A DNA stretch of 64,000 nt, taken from contig NC_015474.1 in NCBI RefSeq assembly GCF_000211475.1, positions 1-64,000 of the forward strand, in the 5' to 3' direction. Source of the DNA: Pyrococcus sp. NA2 (GTDB taxonomy: Archaea; Methanobacteriota_B; Thermococci; Thermococcales; Thermococcaceae). Shown piece after piece: positions 8,804 through 18,635 of the stretch. The position numbers were made by a program, and so were the translations under genes. Within the stretch, counting starts at the first letter, position 1, and the number at the start of each line of letters is the position of its first letter. Below the pieces are notes generated by a model. That model had not been told where the DNA came from and did no database searches. It saw only the letters and a program-made list of their open reading frames with translations.

Positions 8804-9661
8804 TTAGAGCCACCTTATTAGGATATCAAGGGAAGCAAGTGCCCTGTACGTATTCTGAAACGTGGATATTCCAAGTTCATAACTCCTTCTGAACCCTCCA
8901 TTGGGGTTTTGTAGGGATCTTATGAATTTTATATGAGCTTTAATGCATGAAGCCCTTTTTCCAAGCAACTGTAGTCCTCTTAGTGCATAGAACGTTGGCT
9001 CTATGTAGGGAGGTAAAGAGTTTGGAACCTCTGTAAATCCTCCCCAGTCTCCACATACCTCGCATAACTCAAAGTACCTTGTATCCTCTTTAATTCCAAG
9101 TGATGCTAGCGTATACAGGGCTTGATAGGTCATTGTAGTCGTTGGATGTGTCACACCATATGCATCGCCAATCCTGAACTTCCTGACAAATTCAATTATT
9201 CTCTCAACACTTTCCCTGTCTAATCTGTAGCCTGTAGCATTTATCGCTCTCATTGCCCAGTATGTAGCTTCCAATGGTGTTGCAGTTCCAAATTCCTCAC
9301 TACCTCCAAGTCCTACGGCAAATTTACCTTCCACTGGATTGTACTTCTTGAATAGGAGTGATTCAAGCTTTTCCTGGGCTAAATCTCTAGCTCCAAGGAT
9401 CATTAGACCCTCTATTGCCATTGCAACGCCAACTGTAGCAGTCTGCATTTGAGCCGAGTTATAAAGGAATTCAATTGTCTTCTCCTTCTCTGGAACCTCC
9501 AGCTCTAATAGGTCGTATATCTTAATTGCATAGTATGTGTCAGCTATATTCGTATCAGCTAGCTGTGACACGAAACAATAACCACCATCCTCATGTCTCC
9601 TTCTTTCAATATATTCAAGCACCTTCTCTATATTTACGAACCTAGAGAGCTTCGAGCCCAT
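8804..9661 (-). CDS. Prenyltransferase/squalene-cyclase-repeat (alpha/alpha toroid) protein
   Basis: A 285-aa protein with repeats of the prenyltransferase beta-subunit type: EDGGYCFVSQLADTNIADTY near the N-terminus, CGDWGGFTEVPNSLP in the middle, and NPNGGFRRSYELGISTFQNTY at the C-terminus. These QW/GGF-type repeats form an alpha/alpha toroid. I do not see the zinc-ligand set (D, C, H in the usual spacing) of protein prenyltransferase beta subunits, so catalysis is uncertain; it may be a binding scaffold. ATG 9661 follows ggaggtgg. It heads a four-gene operon ending in trm5b. Confidence 0.75.
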   Translation of the reverse strand: MGSKLSRFVNIEKVLEYIERRRHEDGGYCFVSQLADTNIADTYYAIKIYDLLELEVPEKEKTIEFLYNSAQMQTATVGVAMAIEGLMILGARDLAQEKLESLLFKKYNPVEGKFAVGLGGSEEFGTATPLEATYWAMRAINATGYRLDRESVERIIEFVRKFRIGDAYGVTHPTTTMTYQALYTLASLGIKEDTRYFELCEVCGDWGGFTEVPNSLPPYIEPTFYALRGLQLLGKRASCIKAHIKFIRSLQNPNGGFRRSYELGISTFQNTYRALASLDILIRWL

Positions 9662-9679
9662 AATACCACCTCCCTAAGA

Positions 9680-9818
9680 TCTCGAGAACAGGCGCCATCA
9701 GCCTCCCAACGGGAGGCGGTTCGGGCTCGAAGCCCCGGGCGGGCGCCATCGCCCAAGAGAACCGTGGCCTAGCCTACTCCCGTTGCCGGTTTCGGCTCAT
9801 CAACCACGGTTCCCAGCT
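9680..9818 (-). ncRNA. GC-rich structured RNA candidate (Hgc-like)
   Basis: This strongly GC-rich block lies between two AT-rich promoters and contains no plausible ORF. Nested complementarity is evident: GGCGCC 9691-9696 with 9742-9747 enclosing hairpins 9701-9707/9711-9717 and 9723-9727/9731-9735. A second stem, 9759-9767 with 9804-9812, encloses 9785-9788/9793-9796. High GC in an AT-rich hyperthermophile genome is the classical sign of a stable RNA. The minus strand is favoured because a TATA-like ttatatttttaaaat lies just upstream on that strand (about 9838-9854). I could not match it to H/ACA, RNase P or 7S RNA. The strand is not certain. Confidence 0.6.
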
Positions 9819-9833
9819 TTCATTACTAACTTA

Positions 9834-9850
9834 GGATTTTAAAAATATAA
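9834..9850 (+). promoter_or_regulatory. Shared AT-rich divergent promoter
   Basis: The sequence attttaaaaatataac contains TATA-like elements readable on both strands. Plus would serve the phosphatase gene starting about 25-40 bases downstream. Minus would serve the structured RNA and possibly the toroid-trm5b operon beyond it. Confidence 0.45.
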
Positions 9851-9875
9851 CTCCTATAGAAAAGCGGTGAGGAAG

Positions 9876-10574
9876 TTGAAGATAAAAGCGATTTCCATCG
9901 ATATAGACGGAACAATAACGTATCCCAATAGGATGCTTCATGAAGAAGCGTTGAGAGCAATTAGAAGAGCTGAATCGTTGGGAGTCCCAATAATGCTGGT
10001 TACTGGGAACACGGTACAATTTGCAGAAGCTGCAAGCATATTGATTGGCACCTCAGGTCCAGTAGTTGCTGAAGATGGAGGAGCCATATCCTATAATAAG
10101 AAGAGATACTTCTTGACGGGTATGGACGAAGAGTGGATACTTTGGAGTGAGATAAGAAAGAGATTTCCAAATGCAAAAATGAGCCACACAATGCCTGATA
10201 GAAGGGCAGGATTGGTTTTAATGAGGGAAACAATAGATGTCGAAACAGTTAGAGAGCTAATTAAAGAATTGAAATTAGAACTAGTTGCCGTTGATTCTGG
10301 ATTTGCAATCCATGTTAAAAAACCCTGGATAAACAAGGGAAGTGGTATTGAAAAGGCCTGCGAACTTCTGGGAATAAGTCCCAGAGAAGTCGCTCACATA
10401 GGGGATGGTGAAAATGATTTAGACGCATTTAAGGTTGTTGGATATAGAATCGCTGTTGCTCAGGCTCCAGATGTTTTAAAGAGAAATGCAGATTACGTAA
10501 CAGAAAAGAGTTATGGAGAGGGTGGTGCCGAAGCTGTTTACCATGTTCTTGAGAAGTTTGGATATTTAAAATAA
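9876..10574 (+). CDS. pgp: Phosphoglycolate phosphatase (HAD superfamily, archaeal type)
   Basis: HAD hydrolase of 232 aa resembling archaeal phosphoglycolate phosphatases such as the P. horikoshii enzyme. HAD motif I is [11 protein letters not shown] near residue 8, motif II is MLVTGNT, motif III is the lysine in KPWINKGSG, and motif IV is [12 protein letters not shown]. The cap domain between motifs II and III is the Cof/TA0175 C2 type. It would dephosphorylate 2-phosphoglycolate or related small phosphates. TTG 9876 is favoured because ggtgagg precedes it and homologues begin MKIKAIS; GTG 9867 is the alternative. Confidence 0.88.
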   Translation: MKIKAISIDIDGTITYPNRMLHEEALRAIRRAESLGVPIMLVTGNTVQFAEAASILIGTSGPVVAEDGGAISYNKKRYFLTGMDEEWILWSEIRKRFPNAKMSHTMPDRRAGLVLMRETIDVETVRELIKELKLELVAVDSGFAIHVKKPWINKGSGIEKACELLGISPREVAHIGDGENDLDAFKVVGYRIAVAQAPDVLKRNADYVTEKSYGEGGAEAVYHVLEKFGYLK

Positions 10575-10583
10575 AGGAAAAGA

Positions 10584-11984
<1,401 letters not shown>

Positions 11985-12043
11985 TTAACTTTAAGTTCGA
12001 AAACGATCATTCTTGCTCGAAAAATTTTCAAAAAAGAATGAAG

Positions 12044-13036
12044 TTACTCAATTGTCTTTCCGTTCCAGCTTTCTATGAATTCTTTAGCCGAGTTTGCAGC
12101 TATTGCTCCTTGACCTACCGCAACTGCAATCTGCTTGAACACATTTGTTATATCCCCAGCTGCAAATATCCCTGGAACCTTCGTTCTCATGTACATATCC
12201 ACCTTTATGTAACCGTATTCATCGGTTATGCCAAGGTGCTTTACGAAGTCTGTCTTTGGCTCGTATCCTATGAATATGAACACGCCATCTACCTTCTTCT
12301 CAAATGTTTCTCCCGTCTTAACGTTCTTGAGAACAACACTTTCGACCTTGTTGGTTCCCCTAATTTCTGTGACAACTGTATTCAATATCGTCGGTATGCC
12401 AGCCTCCTTAAGTCTATCTTGGAGTATCTTGTCGGCCCTGAATTTGTCCCTTCTATGAACTAGGGTAACCTTAACTCCTATGCTGTGTAGATAGAGTGCT
12501 TCTTGAAGAGCCGTATTTCCACCACCAACAACTATAACCTCTTTACCAACGAAGAGAGGGCCATCACATGTTGCACAGTAACTGACTCCTCTTCCAGTAA
12601 ATTCCTTCTCTCCAGGAACATTAAGCTTTCTTGGTTCAGCACCTACCGCTATTATTATTGTCTTCGACTTATACTCTTTTCCGTTTGCTGTTTTTACGGT
12701 GAATTGACAGGGACCTTCATAGTAGGCACACTCAGCTGGATCAATCCTAACAACTTCATCTATTATGACATCCACACCATACTTTCTAACTTGCTCATAC
12801 ATCCTTTTACTTAATTCAGAACCGCTGATGCCCTCTGGAAATCCAGGATAATTCTCTATTAGATCTGTTATTGCCATGTTCCCACCGAGATCCTTTGTTA
12901 TAATTATCGTGTCAAGTCCAAATCTCGCTGCGTAGATTGCAGCTGTATAACCAGCTGGCCCCGCTCCAATGATTATCACGTCCCAAACTTTACTCTCATC
13001 AACCGTGCTTCTACCCAATCCTCCCAGGCTGAACAT
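12044..13036 (-). CDS. trxB: Thioredoxin reductase
   Basis: FAD-dependent NAD(P)H:disulfide oxidoreductase, 330 aa. It has the N-terminal FAD motif IIGAGPAGYTAAIYAARFGL, the redox-active CATC pair in SYCATCDGPLF near residue 150, the nucleotide motif VVGGGNTALQEA, and the C-terminal FAD motif GIFAAGDITN. ATG 13036 is preferred because aggtggtg sits just upstream; the run of GTG codons to 13048 overlaps it. It is divergent from mbh, the arrangement I recall from P. furiosus, where TrxR can act on the SurR disulfide switch. Confidence 0.93.
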   Translation of the reverse strand: MFSLGGLGRSTVDESKVWDVIIIGAGPAGYTAAIYAARFGLDTIIITKDLGGNMAITDLIENYPGFPEGISGSELSKRMYEQVRKYGVDVIIDEVVRIDPAECAYYEGPCQFTVKTANGKEYKSKTIIIAVGAEPRKLNVPGEKEFTGRGVSYCATCDGPLFVGKEVIVVGGGNTALQEALYLHSIGVKVTLVHRRDKFRADKILQDRLKEAGIPTILNTVVTEIRGTNKVESVVLKNVKTGETFEKKVDGVFIFIGYEPKTDFVKHLGITDEYGYIKVDMYMRTKVPGIFAAGDITNVFKQIAVAVGQGAIAANSAKEFIESWNGKTIE

Positions 13037-13119
13037 TTTCACCACCACCTATCCACTTCCAGTGACTACTTAAAAGCATTTTGGGTCATAAGTGTGTATC
13101 CTTAAAACTTTAAATGATA

Positions 13120-13136
13120 AACCAAAGGTTGAACAC
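13120..13136 (-). promoter_or_regulatory. SurR-type site, upstream half of trxB-mbh intergenic region
   Basis: Read on plus it is AACn5GTTn3CAC, the reverse complement of the SurR consensus GTTn3AACn5GTT with one mismatch. It lies upstream of the A/T-rich elements (13152-13182) that could be the mbh TATA region, the position expected for activation. Confidence 0.55.
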
Positions 13137-13227
13137 TTTTATTTTCAACTCTAAGCTTTAAAAAACTCTTTTAAAATTTCTAGGCGATCTAAACTTTGAA
13201 GAGAGGAAAATGAGGTGGTAAAATAGC

Positions 13228-13244
13228 GTTTTAAACCAATGGTT
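13228..13244 (+). promoter_or_regulatory. Perfect extended SurR motif before mbhA
   Basis: The bases GTTTTAAAC, five spacer bases and GTT match the extended SurR consensus GTTn3AACn5GTT at every defined position. It ends 14 bases before the mbhA start codon and overlaps a TTTTAAA element. SurR is the redox-responsive regulator known to activate mbh without sulfur in P. furiosus. Whether this copy activates or blocks is not visible. Confidence 0.72.
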
Positions 13245-13258
13245 TGGGAGGTTCGGAG

Positions 13259-13762
13259 ATGTCATTCATTGCAGCATTTGTATGGTCATATTTCCTCTGG
13301 CTCGTACTCACGGCCGGAAGTAAGGGCATGCTATGGAGTCCCCAGGAACTAATAGCTGGACTATTGTTCTCTGCAATAGTAGGATATGCAACGAGGAACA
13401 TAATTGGAGAGAAGGCCAGCAGGTTCCTAAATCCAGTAAAATGGGTGTTATTCATTGCTTACGCTCCTGTCCTGTTCTGGGGAATGACCAGGGCAAATCT
13501 AGATGTAGCCTATAGAGTCATAACTGGGAAGATAAGACCAGGTATAGTAAGAGTTCCAGTGAACCTTGACAATGACGCTCAATATACAATTCTAGGAAAC
13601 TCAATAACATTGACTCCTGGAACGCTGACTATTGAGGCGTGTCCAGAAGAAAAGGCTCTTTATGTTCACTGGATCAACATTCCCGAAGGTTTAGAATGGC
13701 CTGAAAGTTCTGAACCAGTTTCAGGACCCTTTGAAAAATGGGCGAGGAGGTTAGGAGAATGA
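13259..13762 (+). CDS. mbhA: Mbh hydrogenase subunit A (MrpE-like)
   Basis: First gene of the 14-gene membrane-bound hydrogenase operon, 167 aa. MrpE/MnhE family: two or three N-terminal membrane helices, then a soluble C-terminal part with NSITLTPGTLTIEAC, the hallmark of the family. It belongs to the Na+/H+ antiporter module of Mbh. ATG 13259 follows gggagg; the reading frame extends upstream only through the SurR site. The stop overlaps the next start (ATGA). Confidence 0.93.
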   Translation: MSFIAAFVWSYFLWLVLTAGSKGMLWSPQELIAGLLFSAIVGYATRNIIGEKASRFLNPVKWVLFIAYAPVLFWGMTRANLDVAYRVITGKIRPGIVRVPVNLDNDAQYTILGNSITLTPGTLTIEACPEEKALYVHWINIPEGLEWPESSEPVSGPFEKWARRLGE

Positions 13763-14013
13763 TGTTCTTATACGCCACAATCCTAATAGGTATAGCCGGA
13801 TTAATAGTTTTGCTCAGATTACTACTAGGGCCAACGGTTTCAGATAGAGTTGTGGCCCTCGATACTTTAAACACTCTAGTAGTTGCTGCAATGCTTCTTC
13901 TTGGTGCTTACTATGAAAGGGCAATCTACATAGACATTGCAATAGTTTATGCTCTGCTCAGTTACATAGGAACACTTATCATAGCCAAATACCTCCAGGG
14001 GGGATTAACGTGA
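13759..14013 (+). CDS. mbhB: Mbh subunit B (MrpF-like)
   Basis: An 84-aa MrpF-type protein with three membrane helices and the conserved LLLGPTVSDRVVALDTL segment near residue 20. It forms part of the antiporter module linking H2 evolution to Na+ export. Start ATG 13759 overlaps the mbhA stop and follows gttaggag. It ends in a GTGA overlap with mbhC. Confidence 0.92.
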   Translation: MMFLYATILIGIAGLIVLLRLLLGPTVSDRVVALDTLNTLVVAAMLLLGAYYERAIYIDIAIVYALLSYIGTLIIAKYLQGGLT

Positions 14014-14378
14014 TAGAATACGTGATCATGATATTCCTGGCGATCAGTGTGACCTTTAACATGCTCGGTAGCATAGCTCTTCACAGGTTCCCTGATGTGT
14101 ATACAAGGCTTCACGGGGCAACTAAATGTACAACATTTGGAACAATATTTGCAACCTTTGCAGTCATACTTCACGCAATAGTGAGGTTGAAAGAGACAGG
14201 AAACCCAAAGTATCTCCAGATGGCCCTCCATTCAGCAGTAGCCCTTCTTGCGTTGTTATTAACGAATCCCGTGGGTGCTCATGCAATTGCTAAGGCTTCT
14301 CACATGAGCGGTTATCTTCCAAAGAGAGCTGTTGTTGATGCATATTTGGAGAAGAGGAGGGAGAAGAGAAATGAATGA
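14010..14378 (+). CDS. mbhC: Mbh subunit C (MrpG-like)
   Basis: A 122-aa MrpG/MnhG-family membrane protein starting at GTG 14010 after ggggga. Three helices and the family motif ALHRFPDVYTRLHGATKCTT are visible. NPVGAHAIAKASHMSG near residue 90 is also typical. Antiporter module subunit of Mbh. Confidence 0.92.
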   Translation: MIEYVIMIFLAISVTFNMLGSIALHRFPDVYTRLHGATKCTTFGTIFATFAVILHAIVRLKETGNPKYLQMALHSAVALLALLLTNPVGAHAIAKASHMSGYLPKRAVVDAYLEKRREKRNE

Positions 14379-14625
14379 CATGATAGTTCACTTTATAATT
14401 CTCATTGGGATAATCGTCAGCTCAGCACTGATGATAACGCTCAGGGATTTACTTGCAGCAGCTGTAGCCTCTGCAGCCATGAGTTTACTCTTGAGCTTAG
14501 AATTCTACCTTCTACACGCACCTGATGTGGCAATAGCCGAGGCGGCAGTTGGCGCTGGAGTTGTTACTGCAATCGTTGTTTATGCTATAGCCAAAACTGA
14601 AAGATGGGAGCGTGATGTGCCATGA
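14371..14625 (+). CDS. mbhD: Mbh subunit D (MrpB/A-C-terminal-like)
   Basis: An 84-aa membrane protein with three helices and the conserved acidic motif HAPDVAIAEAAVGAG, corresponding to the C-terminal extension of MrpA. ATG 14371 lies in the mbhC 3' end (8-base overlap). The glutamates in this motif are part of the ion path in Mrp-type antiporters. Confidence 0.9.
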   Translation: MNDMIVHFIILIGIIVSSALMITLRDLLAAAVASAAMSLLLSLEFYLLHAPDVAIAEAAVGAGVVTAIVVYAIAKTERWERDVP

Positions 14626-14921
14626 AGAGAGCTCTAGCGTTCTTATCCTTAGTGGTTATATTTGCGGCTTTGTTAATGGCTCTCAGCCCCGAATATGGAA
14701 TCAAGTTTGGACTTGGAGGTGAGGATTGGAAGAAGTATCGTTACACTGATGATTATTACATAAAGCATGGCGTCGAGGAAGTCGGAGGAATGAACATCGT
14801 TACCGACATAGTATTCGATTACAGAGGATATGATACACTTGGAGAGGCTACAGTTTTATTCACAGCTATCGCTGGAGCGGTTGCACTTCTAAGGCCCTGG
14901 AGGAGGGAGAAGCATGAGTGA
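14622..14921 (+). CDS. mbhE: Mbh subunit E (MrpB N-terminal-like)
   Basis: A 99-aa protein with one N-terminal helix, a polar extracytoplasmic loop (KKYRYTDDYYIKHGVEEVGG) and the motif VFDYRGYDTLGEATVLF of MrpA/MrpB C-terminal parts. Start overlaps the mbhD stop. In the sister mbx operon the equivalent segment is fused to subunit F. Confidence 0.9.
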   Translation: MKRALAFLSLVVIFAALLMALSPEYGIKFGLGGEDWKKYRYTDDYYIKHGVEEVGGMNIVTDIVFDYRGYDTLGEATVLFTAIAGAVALLRPWRREKHE

Positions 14922-15360
14922 TGATATGGGAGTTATAGTGAAGACAAATGCAAGAGCGTTAATCCCGTTAATTGGAATATTCGGAGCTTACATAGTGCTT
15001 CATGGTCATCTAACTCCTGGAGGTGGATTCCAGGGAGGTGCAACGATCGTTGGAACCGGATTATTATTCCTCATTGCATTTGGCGTTGAGGAAGCTAAGA
15101 AGGTAATAAACAAGGATTTGTATTCAGCCCTTGAAGGAGTTGGAGGGCTGATATTCCTAGGAGCAGCAATGCTAGGGTTAAGTATAGCATTCTTCTATAA
15201 CGTTCTCTGGCACAAAGGGCCGATATTCAATGGAAAACCAGGAACATTACTTTCTGCTGGATTTCTCCCGATAATGAACCTTGGAGTTGGACTAAAGGTC
15301 TTCACAGGTCTAGTTTCTGCGGTCTTTGCATTAAGCTTGTTTAGGAGGTGGAAAAAGTGA
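14914..15360 (+). CDS. mbhF: Mbh subunit F (MrpB-like)
   Basis: A 148-aa MrpB/MnhB-family membrane protein with four helices and the family sequence LHGHLTPGGGFQGGATIVGT near residue 30. The start ATG overlaps the mbhE 3' end by 8 bases. Antiporter module. Confidence 0.92.
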   Translation: MSDDMGVIVKTNARALIPLIGIFGAYIVLHGHLTPGGGFQGGATIVGTGLLFLIAFGVEEAKKVINKDLYSALEGVGGLIFLGAAMLGLSIAFFYNVLWHKGPIFNGKPGTLLSAGFLPIMNLGVGLKVFTGLVSAVFALSLFRRWKK

Positions 15361-15710
15361 TAGCATTCCAATACTTAACAGCAATAATTATGGTCGCCCT
15401 AGGAATTTATGCCCTGCTGTACAAGCGTAATTTAATCAAGCTAATCCTCGCTCTTAATCTTATTGATTCAGGAATTCACCTCCTCCTAATAAGCGAAGGA
15501 TACAGGATCGAAGCGGGACTTCCAACCACAGCTCCAATCTACACAGGATACGAAGGAGGAGCAATGGTCGCTCCGATTCCTCAAGCTCTCGTTCTTACAA
15601 GCATAGTGATTGGAGTTTGTGTCCTATCCTTGGCTGTTGCATTAACAGTTAACGCATACAGGCACTACGGAACCCTCGACCTAACAAAGCTTAGGAGGTT
15701 GAGGGGATGA
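15357..15710 (+). CDS. mbhG: Mbh subunit G (MrpC-like)
   Basis: A 117-aa MrpC/NuoK-type subunit with three helices and the motif DPIPQALVLT-like APIPQALVLTSIVIGVCVL. The start is GTG 15357, overlapping the mbhF stop (GTGA) after aggaggtgg; the upstream GTG 15348 lies inside that ribosome-binding site. NuoK-type glutamates are in the ALNLIDSGIHLL helix region. Confidence 0.92.
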   Translation: MIAFQYLTAIIMVALGIYALLYKRNLIKLILALNLIDSGIHLLLISEGYRIEAGLPTTAPIYTGYEGGAMVAPIPQALVLTSIVIGVCVLSLAVALTVNAYRHYGTLDLTKLRRLRG

Positions 15711-17239
15711 CGTGGTTGCCATTCATCATAATAATCCCCCTATTTGGAGCATTCTCAATGCCAATCGTGAGCCTGCTTAAAGGAAAGGCAAAAGAAATTT
15801 GGGCAACTATAATAAGCCTTGCAACGCTCATAGTTGGAATTGAGGTGTTTAGAGAAGTATGGACAGGGGGGACTATAGTCTACGCATTAGGTTCAGAAAC
15901 GCCATTTGGAAAGGCAAACTTCCCAATTAGAATAGTGTGGGAAGTTGATAAGTTTGGAGCAATTATGGTCTTAATAATAACATTCGTTAGTTTCCTGGCG
16001 ATTCTTTATTCCATAGAATACATGAAGCATGACACTGGGCTTGAGAAGTACTATACCCTGATCCTGATACTTGAACTTGGAATGCTTGGAATAGCCATAA
16101 CTGGGGATATATTCAACTTCTACGTCTTCCTTGAGATCATGAGCATAGCGAGCTATGCCCTTGTAGCCTTCAGAAATGACACATGGGAGGGGATTGAAGC
16201 GGGAATTAAGTACATGTTCGTAGGTTCCCTCGCAAGTAGCTTCGTTCTCCTCGGAATAGCACTACTATATGGCCAATATGGAACATTAACAATTGGATAC
16301 TTGGCACTAAAGATGAGCCAGAATCCAACGATAGTCGCAAAGGTTGCCCTGGCATTATTCCTTGGTGGTCTGCTCTTCAAGAGCGGTGCGGCTCCAGTTC
16401 ACATGTGGTTAGCGGATGCACATCCAGCAGCACCAAGCTCGATTTCAGCAATGCTATCAGGTCTCGTGATAAAGATAGGTGGAATCTACGCAATTGCAAG
16501 GGTAGTCTTCAGCATGTTCCTTCCAGCCGTAAATTTAGCCACAGTCGGATGGATAGTGATAATCTTCGCGTGTATAACCCTAATAGTAGGAAATGCAATG
16601 GCAGTTGTCCAAGAGGACATGAAGAGACTTCTTGCGTATTCTTCAGTGGGGCAGATAGGTTACATTCTCCTTGGCCTTGGAATTGGAATGGTTGCCTATG
16701 GAAGTAGGGTTGGTGAGATAGCATTGGCTGGAGCCATATACCACACCGTAAATCATGCAATAATGAAGGCCCTCCTCTTCCTTGTTGCCGGAGCGGTATT
16801 GCATGAGCTTGGAACCAGGAACTTGAACGAGTTAAGCGGTCTAGCAAGGACAATGCCAAAGACGACATTTGCATTCTTAATAGGGGCTGCGGCAATAGTT
16901 GGAATGCCACCACTCAACGGTTTTGCAAGCAAATGGCTAATCTATGAAAGTTCAGCATTGTTCAATCCAATAATTGGTGCAATAGCGATAATAGGAACCG
17001 CATTCTGTACTGCAGCTTACATTAGAGTTCTCTTCACGTTCTTCGGTAGACCAAGTGAGAAAGTCATGAAGGCAAAGGATCCAGGAATTGCAATGCTACT
17101 TCCAATGATGATCCTTGTGATTGCAATAATTGGAATGGGATTGTTCCCATGGCAGATAAGTGATAAATTCATGATTCCAGCGGCAAGAACACTGTGGGAC
17201 ATAGCAAACTATGTAGCATCGCTAATGGGAGGTGGTTGA
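15707..17239 (+). CDS. mbhH: Mbh subunit H (MrpD/NuoL-N-M-like ion pump)
   Basis: A 510-aa polytopic protein (about 14 helices), the antiporter-like subunit of Mbh. The conserved ion-path residues appear in FEIMSIASYALVAF-type (LEIMSIASYALVAFRND), LLFKSGAAPVHMWLADAHP, and AVVQEDMKRLLAYSSVGQIG. It sits at the interface with MbhM. ATG 15707 overlaps the mbhG stop. Confidence 0.95.
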   Translation: MTWLPFIIIIPLFGAFSMPIVSLLKGKAKEIWATIISLATLIVGIEVFREVWTGGTIVYALGSETPFGKANFPIRIVWEVDKFGAIMVLIITFVSFLAILYSIEYMKHDTGLEKYYTLILILELGMLGIAITGDIFNFYVFLEIMSIASYALVAFRNDTWEGIEAGIKYMFVGSLASSFVLLGIALLYGQYGTLTIGYLALKMSQNPTIVAKVALALFLGGLLFKSGAAPVHMWLADAHPAAPSSISAMLSGLVIKIGGIYAIARVVFSMFLPAVNLATVGWIVIIFACITLIVGNAMAVVQEDMKRLLAYSSVGQIGYILLGLGIGMVAYGSRVGEIALAGAIYHTVNHAIMKALLFLVAGAVLHELGTRNLNELSGLARTMPKTTFAFLIGAAAIVGMPPLNGFASKWLIYESSALFNPIIGAIAIIGTAFCTAAYIRVLFTFFGRPSEKVMKAKDPGIAMLLPMMILVIAIIGMGLFPWQISDKFMIPAARTLWDIANYVASLMGGG

Positions 17240-17240
17240 A

Positions 17241-17588
17241 ATGTTCGGTTATTGGGATGCCCTATACTTCGTCCTAGTGTTCATAATCGGGCTGATACTT
17301 GCCTATCTCTTAAACGAGTGGGCAAAGAAGTCTGGAACAGGAACGAGAGAAGTGGGTGACGGAACCAAGATATTCATAAGTGGAGAGGATCCAGAAAAGG
17401 TTATTCCTGGATTTGAGCATTTGGTCGGATATTACACAGGAAGAAATGTGATGTGGGGTTTAATCCATGGAGTCAAGAGATTCTTTAGTGCATTGAAAAG
17501 TGACCACACTGGATTGCTTACTGATTATGTCAGTTATCTCCTAATGACTACGGCCTTCATCCTTATCCTCATCTTAATTAGGGGGTGA
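17241..17588 (+). CDS. mbhI: Mbh subunit I
   Basis: A 115-aa protein with an N-terminal helix, a polar stretch (ISGEDPEKVIPGFEHLVGYY) and a C-terminal membrane segment LLMTTAFILILILI. In the P. furiosus Mbh structure this subunit bridges the antiporter and hydrogenase modules. ATG 17241 follows ggaggtgg; GTG 17232 is inside that site. Confidence 0.9.
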   Translation: MFGYWDALYFVLVFIIGLILAYLLNEWAKKSGTGTREVGDGTKIFISGEDPEKVIPGFEHLVGYYTGRNVMWGLIHGVKRFFSALKSDHTGLLTDYVSYLLMTTAFILILILIRG

Positions 17589-17592
17589 TCTC

Positions 17593-18111
17593 ATGAGCAT
17601 TAAGGTTCCAGTTCAGAACTCAAATCAGGAAGAGAGAAGAAAATTAGAGAGAAGGATCTCTCAGTTATGTAGGTTCATAGGTAGATCTCCCTGGGTATTC
17701 CATGTCAACTCAGGCTCATGCAACGGATGTGACATAGAGATAATAGCAGCACTAACTCCCAGGTACGATGCAGAGAGATTTGGAGTCAAGCTTGTTGGCT
17801 CTCCAAGACATGCAGACATATTATTAGTTACAGGCCCGGTCACCAATCAAAGCCTCGAGAGAGTGAAACTAGTTTATGAACAAACTCCAGATCCAAAGAT
17901 AGTGATTGCCGTCGGCTCCTGTCCAACGGGAGGTAGCGTTTTCTATGAAAGCCCCTTCACAAATGCACCTTTAGATAATGTCATTCCAGTAGATGTCTTC
18001 GTTCCAGGGTGTCCTCCGAGGCCTGAGGCAATTCTATATGGAGTTGTGCTCGCCCTTGAAAAGTTAGCTAAAATCTTAAAAGGTGAAGTTCCGCCAGAGG
18101 AGGGAGAATAA
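17593..18111 (+). CDS. mbhJ: Mbh subunit J ([NiFe] small subunit, NuoB-like)
   Basis: A 172-aa cytoplasm-facing subunit carrying the proximal [4Fe-4S] cluster. Cysteine ligands are in SGSCNGCDIE (residues ~36-40), VGSCPTGG and VPGCPPRPEA. It passes electrons from MbhN to the NiFe site in MbhL. It starts five bases after mbhI and shares a base with the mbhK start. Confidence 0.95.
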   Translation: MSIKVPVQNSNQEERRKLERRISQLCRFIGRSPWVFHVNSGSCNGCDIEIIAALTPRYDAERFGVKLVGSPRHADILLVTGPVTNQSLERVKLVYEQTPDPKIVIAVGSCPTGGSVFYESPFTNAPLDNVIPVDVFVPGCPPRPEAILYGVVLALEKLAKILKGEVPPEEGE

Positions 18112-18635
18112 TGGGCGAGAAGGAGGAAATTGTTCTTAACGCGATAAGAGATAGATTCCCTGACGTTGAAGTTAACGTAAAGGAGAACAAATGGGGTAGG
18201 AAGAGGATATGGGTAAATGTTCCAAGGGAAAAATTTAGGGAATTCATAAAGTTCCTAAAAGAGCTCGATGAGGATGCCCATTACTCAATTGGAATAGAGG
18301 AAGATGCAGGAGAAACACTCGACTTCAGCATCCATTTCCTGCTTTTCTATGATACCTCTCCGGGAGTTTCAATGATAGTTAAAACGAGCGTTCCTAAGAA
18401 CGATCCTACATTGCCAGACATAAGTGACATATTCCCAATTTCCCTTCAGTTTGAGAGGGAAGCAATGGAGATGGTGGGGATTGACTTCAAAGGAGCTCCC
18501 GACAAGAGGAGGCTATTCTTGCCCGATGACTTCCCCGAAGGTATATATCCACTAAGACACGATGAGAAAGGAATCCCAGAGAATATGGTGAAGAATGCTG
18601 GCCATCCTTATCTCTTGAGGAGGGAGGGTAAATGA
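18111..18635 (+). CDS. mbhK: Mbh subunit K (NuoC-like)
   Basis: A 174-aa soluble subunit of the 30-kDa complex I family. PISLQFEREAMEMVGIDFKG and RLFLPDDFPEGIYPLRHDE are the family signature in its C-terminal half. It supports the J-L catalytic core. ATG shares its A with the last base of the mbhJ stop. Confidence 0.93.
   Translation: MGEKEEIVLNAIRDRFPDVEVNVKENKWGRKRIWVNVPREKFREFIKFLKELDEDAHYSIGIEEDAGETLDFSIHFLLFYDTSPGVSMIVKTSVPKNDPTLPDISDIFPISLQFEREAMEMVGIDFKGAPDKRRLFLPDDFPEGIYPLRHDEKGIPENMVKNAGHPYLLRREGK

Noticed and set aside
9720-9740. tRNA-like T arm in the GC-rich RNA
   Set aside because: The loop sequence is T-arm-like on one strand, but no acceptor, D or anticodon arms fit around it.
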